Assembly: GCA_023091665.1 (NCBI GenBank)
Contig: JALJCQ010000003.1
Coordinates: 2,418,001-2,482,000, forward strand
From: Pythium myriotylum
Lineage: Eukaryota > Oomycota > Peronosporomycetes > Pythiales > Pythiaceae
Direction of reading: 5' to 3'
Length of the DNA: 64,000 bases
The number at the start of each line of letters is the position of its first letter. Position 1 is the stretch's first letter. Positions 62,779 to 64,000 of this stretch are shown piece by piece. A program made the translations under genes and the position numbers. Below the pieces are notes generated by a model. It worked only from the letters and a program-made list of their open reading frames with translations. It ran no database searches and was not told the DNA's origin.

Positions 62779-64000
62779 ATGGTGCGTCTCGGGCCTTTCT
62801 AGCCTGTCTACGAGCCGAGAAACAGCCGACTAACTGCGCGAGGCTAGGGAGACGCGCGCCCCGTGCTCATGCAGCTCATCGAGGAGAAGCTGCTCGCACC
62901 CGGTGCGTTGACGAGACACTCTCGGCCGCGTCCTCTTGTGTCCTAGGCTCACGCGCTGCTGTAGGCCCCAAGAAGCTCTACGTGTCGTACTACCGCAAGC
63001 GCGTCTACGCCGACCTGCTCACCGATGGCTCGATCCGCTTCAAGGACACCATCTACATCTCGCCCGTGCCCTGCGCGCTGCAGATGAAGCGCACGCTCAA
63101 TCCCTGTACGTGGCGTTTGGATTCAAAATGGATAAGAGGCTCGAGCCAAGCGCTCACGTGTATCTGATGAGTAGCTCTCAAGACGGACGCTGGCTGGTCC
63201 ACGATGTTCTCGGCGGCGTCAGGCGAGAGTCTCAAGGATATTAAGGACCGACTGAATATCCGCAAGCGTGGGCCGAACTCGCGTACCGTCAACAAAGACA
63301 AGAAGCTCGCGGGCGCCGCGAGCGGCCTCCCTGTTCCTGGTACGAAGCCGGCGACGACGGCGACGGCTGGCACTAGCGTCACGACCGAGTCAACGAAGAG
63401 ACTAGAATCCACGGTAGGTGCAATGTTGGGAGGTGGAATTATCAGTTGGGGACTCAGTGTCACCCATCGTGCTCTAGCTGCAACGGTGCTCGGGTTGCAA
63501 GAAAGAGGCAACGACTGATTATGCGACTTGCACGGCGTGTAAGCGCCGCACTCACTTTCAGTGCGCTCACCCCGTGCTCGAGAAGGTAAAGTTCATTCGA
63601 GACGTTTCCTTGGGACAAGTTCTGATTTTTTGCATATAATTGAGCAGGCTCCGAGTGGATCGTGGTTCTGTGACGGATGCATCACGGACCAAGCGGACCG
63701 CATCCTCGACTTCTTGAATCAAACGCGGAGGGTCCTTGCAAGTCAGTCGAAGACGGATGTCGTCGACGTGGATGAGGAGGCCCAGACCGCAACTGACGCC
63801 GAAAGTGCCACTGAGGCAGAACCTGAGCCAGCGCTGTCCTCCGCAGATACTACTGGTGACAAGGACGAGGCTGATGCCCCGGTTGAGGGAGAAGTTGGCA
63901 AGGATGAAAGCGAACTGAATGAAAAAAGCGTTGGACCCGGGGAGGATTCAGACCTTCCCTCTCTTGGAGAGCTTGCGGCCACAACGACCCCGATCGAGGA
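62779..64000 (+). CDS. RAMA-PHD protein, multi-exon, runs off the right edge
   Basis: Proposed exons: 62779-62781 (ATG only), 62848-62902, 62965-63105, 63175-63413, 63478-63585 and 63648 onward. Introns are 66, 62, 69, 64 and 62 bp, all GT-AG, the first with a CTAAC branch-like site. All joints keep frame. The N-terminal 75 residues (LIEEKLLAPG; LYVSYYRKRVYADLLTDGSI; SPVPCALQMKRTLNPS; DAGWSTMF) fit the RAMA domain, known from prokaryotic restriction-modification proteins and animal MPND and proposed to sense modified DNA. After a Lys/Thr-rich linker comes a PHD finger (CSGC-x10-CTAC-x4-H-x2-C, then WFCDGC) across two exons, then an acidic tail. Probably a nuclear chromatin reader. An alternative acceptor at 62946 would add six residues. 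Confidence 0.75.

Noticed and set aside
1..64000. CRISPR arrays, bacterial operons, ribosome binding sites, rRNA genes
   Set aside because: No regularly spaced direct repeats of that kind, and the introns and transposon types are eukaryotic. No tRNA or rRNA could be recognised by eye.

Overview
The window looks like oomycete nuclear DNA (Phytophthora/Pythium-like). I base this on TTTAGGG-type telomeric units, introns of about 60-90 bp, Ty3/gypsy, piggyBac and mariner elements beside degenerate LINEs, and a repeated family of very large DUF6604-type/ankyrin proteins. No database search was possible, so family names rest on motifs I can read. It is an accessory, repeat-rich region in which broken genes outnumber intact ones.

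Layout. 1-6 kb: 5'-truncated LINE/RNase H fragments in both orientations, a head-to-head telomeric palindrome and a double hairpin. 6-10 kb: two identical divergent NmrA/isoflavone-reductase-like genes in a 1,337-bp inverted repeat. 10-11.6 kb: a captured ABCG fragment and LINE pieces. 11.8-21.5 kb: a DUF6604/ankyrin gene split by a 5.47-kb Ty3/gypsy element with identical LTRs. 21.8-23.5 kb: two more DUF6604 relics. 24-29 kb: a tandemly duplicated pair of a twin-CX9C (CHCHD2/Mix17-like) gene and a multi-pass membrane protein gene. 29.4-30.9 kb: a mariner/Tc1 element. 31.2-35.2 kb: a third CX9C gene split by a piggyBac element. 35.4-38.7 kb: a third NmrA gene and a frameshifted unknown gene. 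39.6-62.1 kb: four further DUF6604 genes (two open, two broken), a gene with tetrapeptide repeats and a secreted pectinacetylesterase/Notum-type esterase. 62.8-64 kb: the 5' part of a multi-exon RAMA-PHD gene, a candidate reader of adenine-methylated DNA or chromatin.

How they fit together. The core is a birth-and-death cluster of DUF6604/ankyrin genes, with six loci or relics in about 50 kb. It has been hit repeatedly by transposons and by short-spacer palindrome formation. NmrA, CX9C and membrane-protein genes have been duplicated within the same interval. The RAMA-PHD gene on the right edge looks like the return to ordinary conserved gene space.
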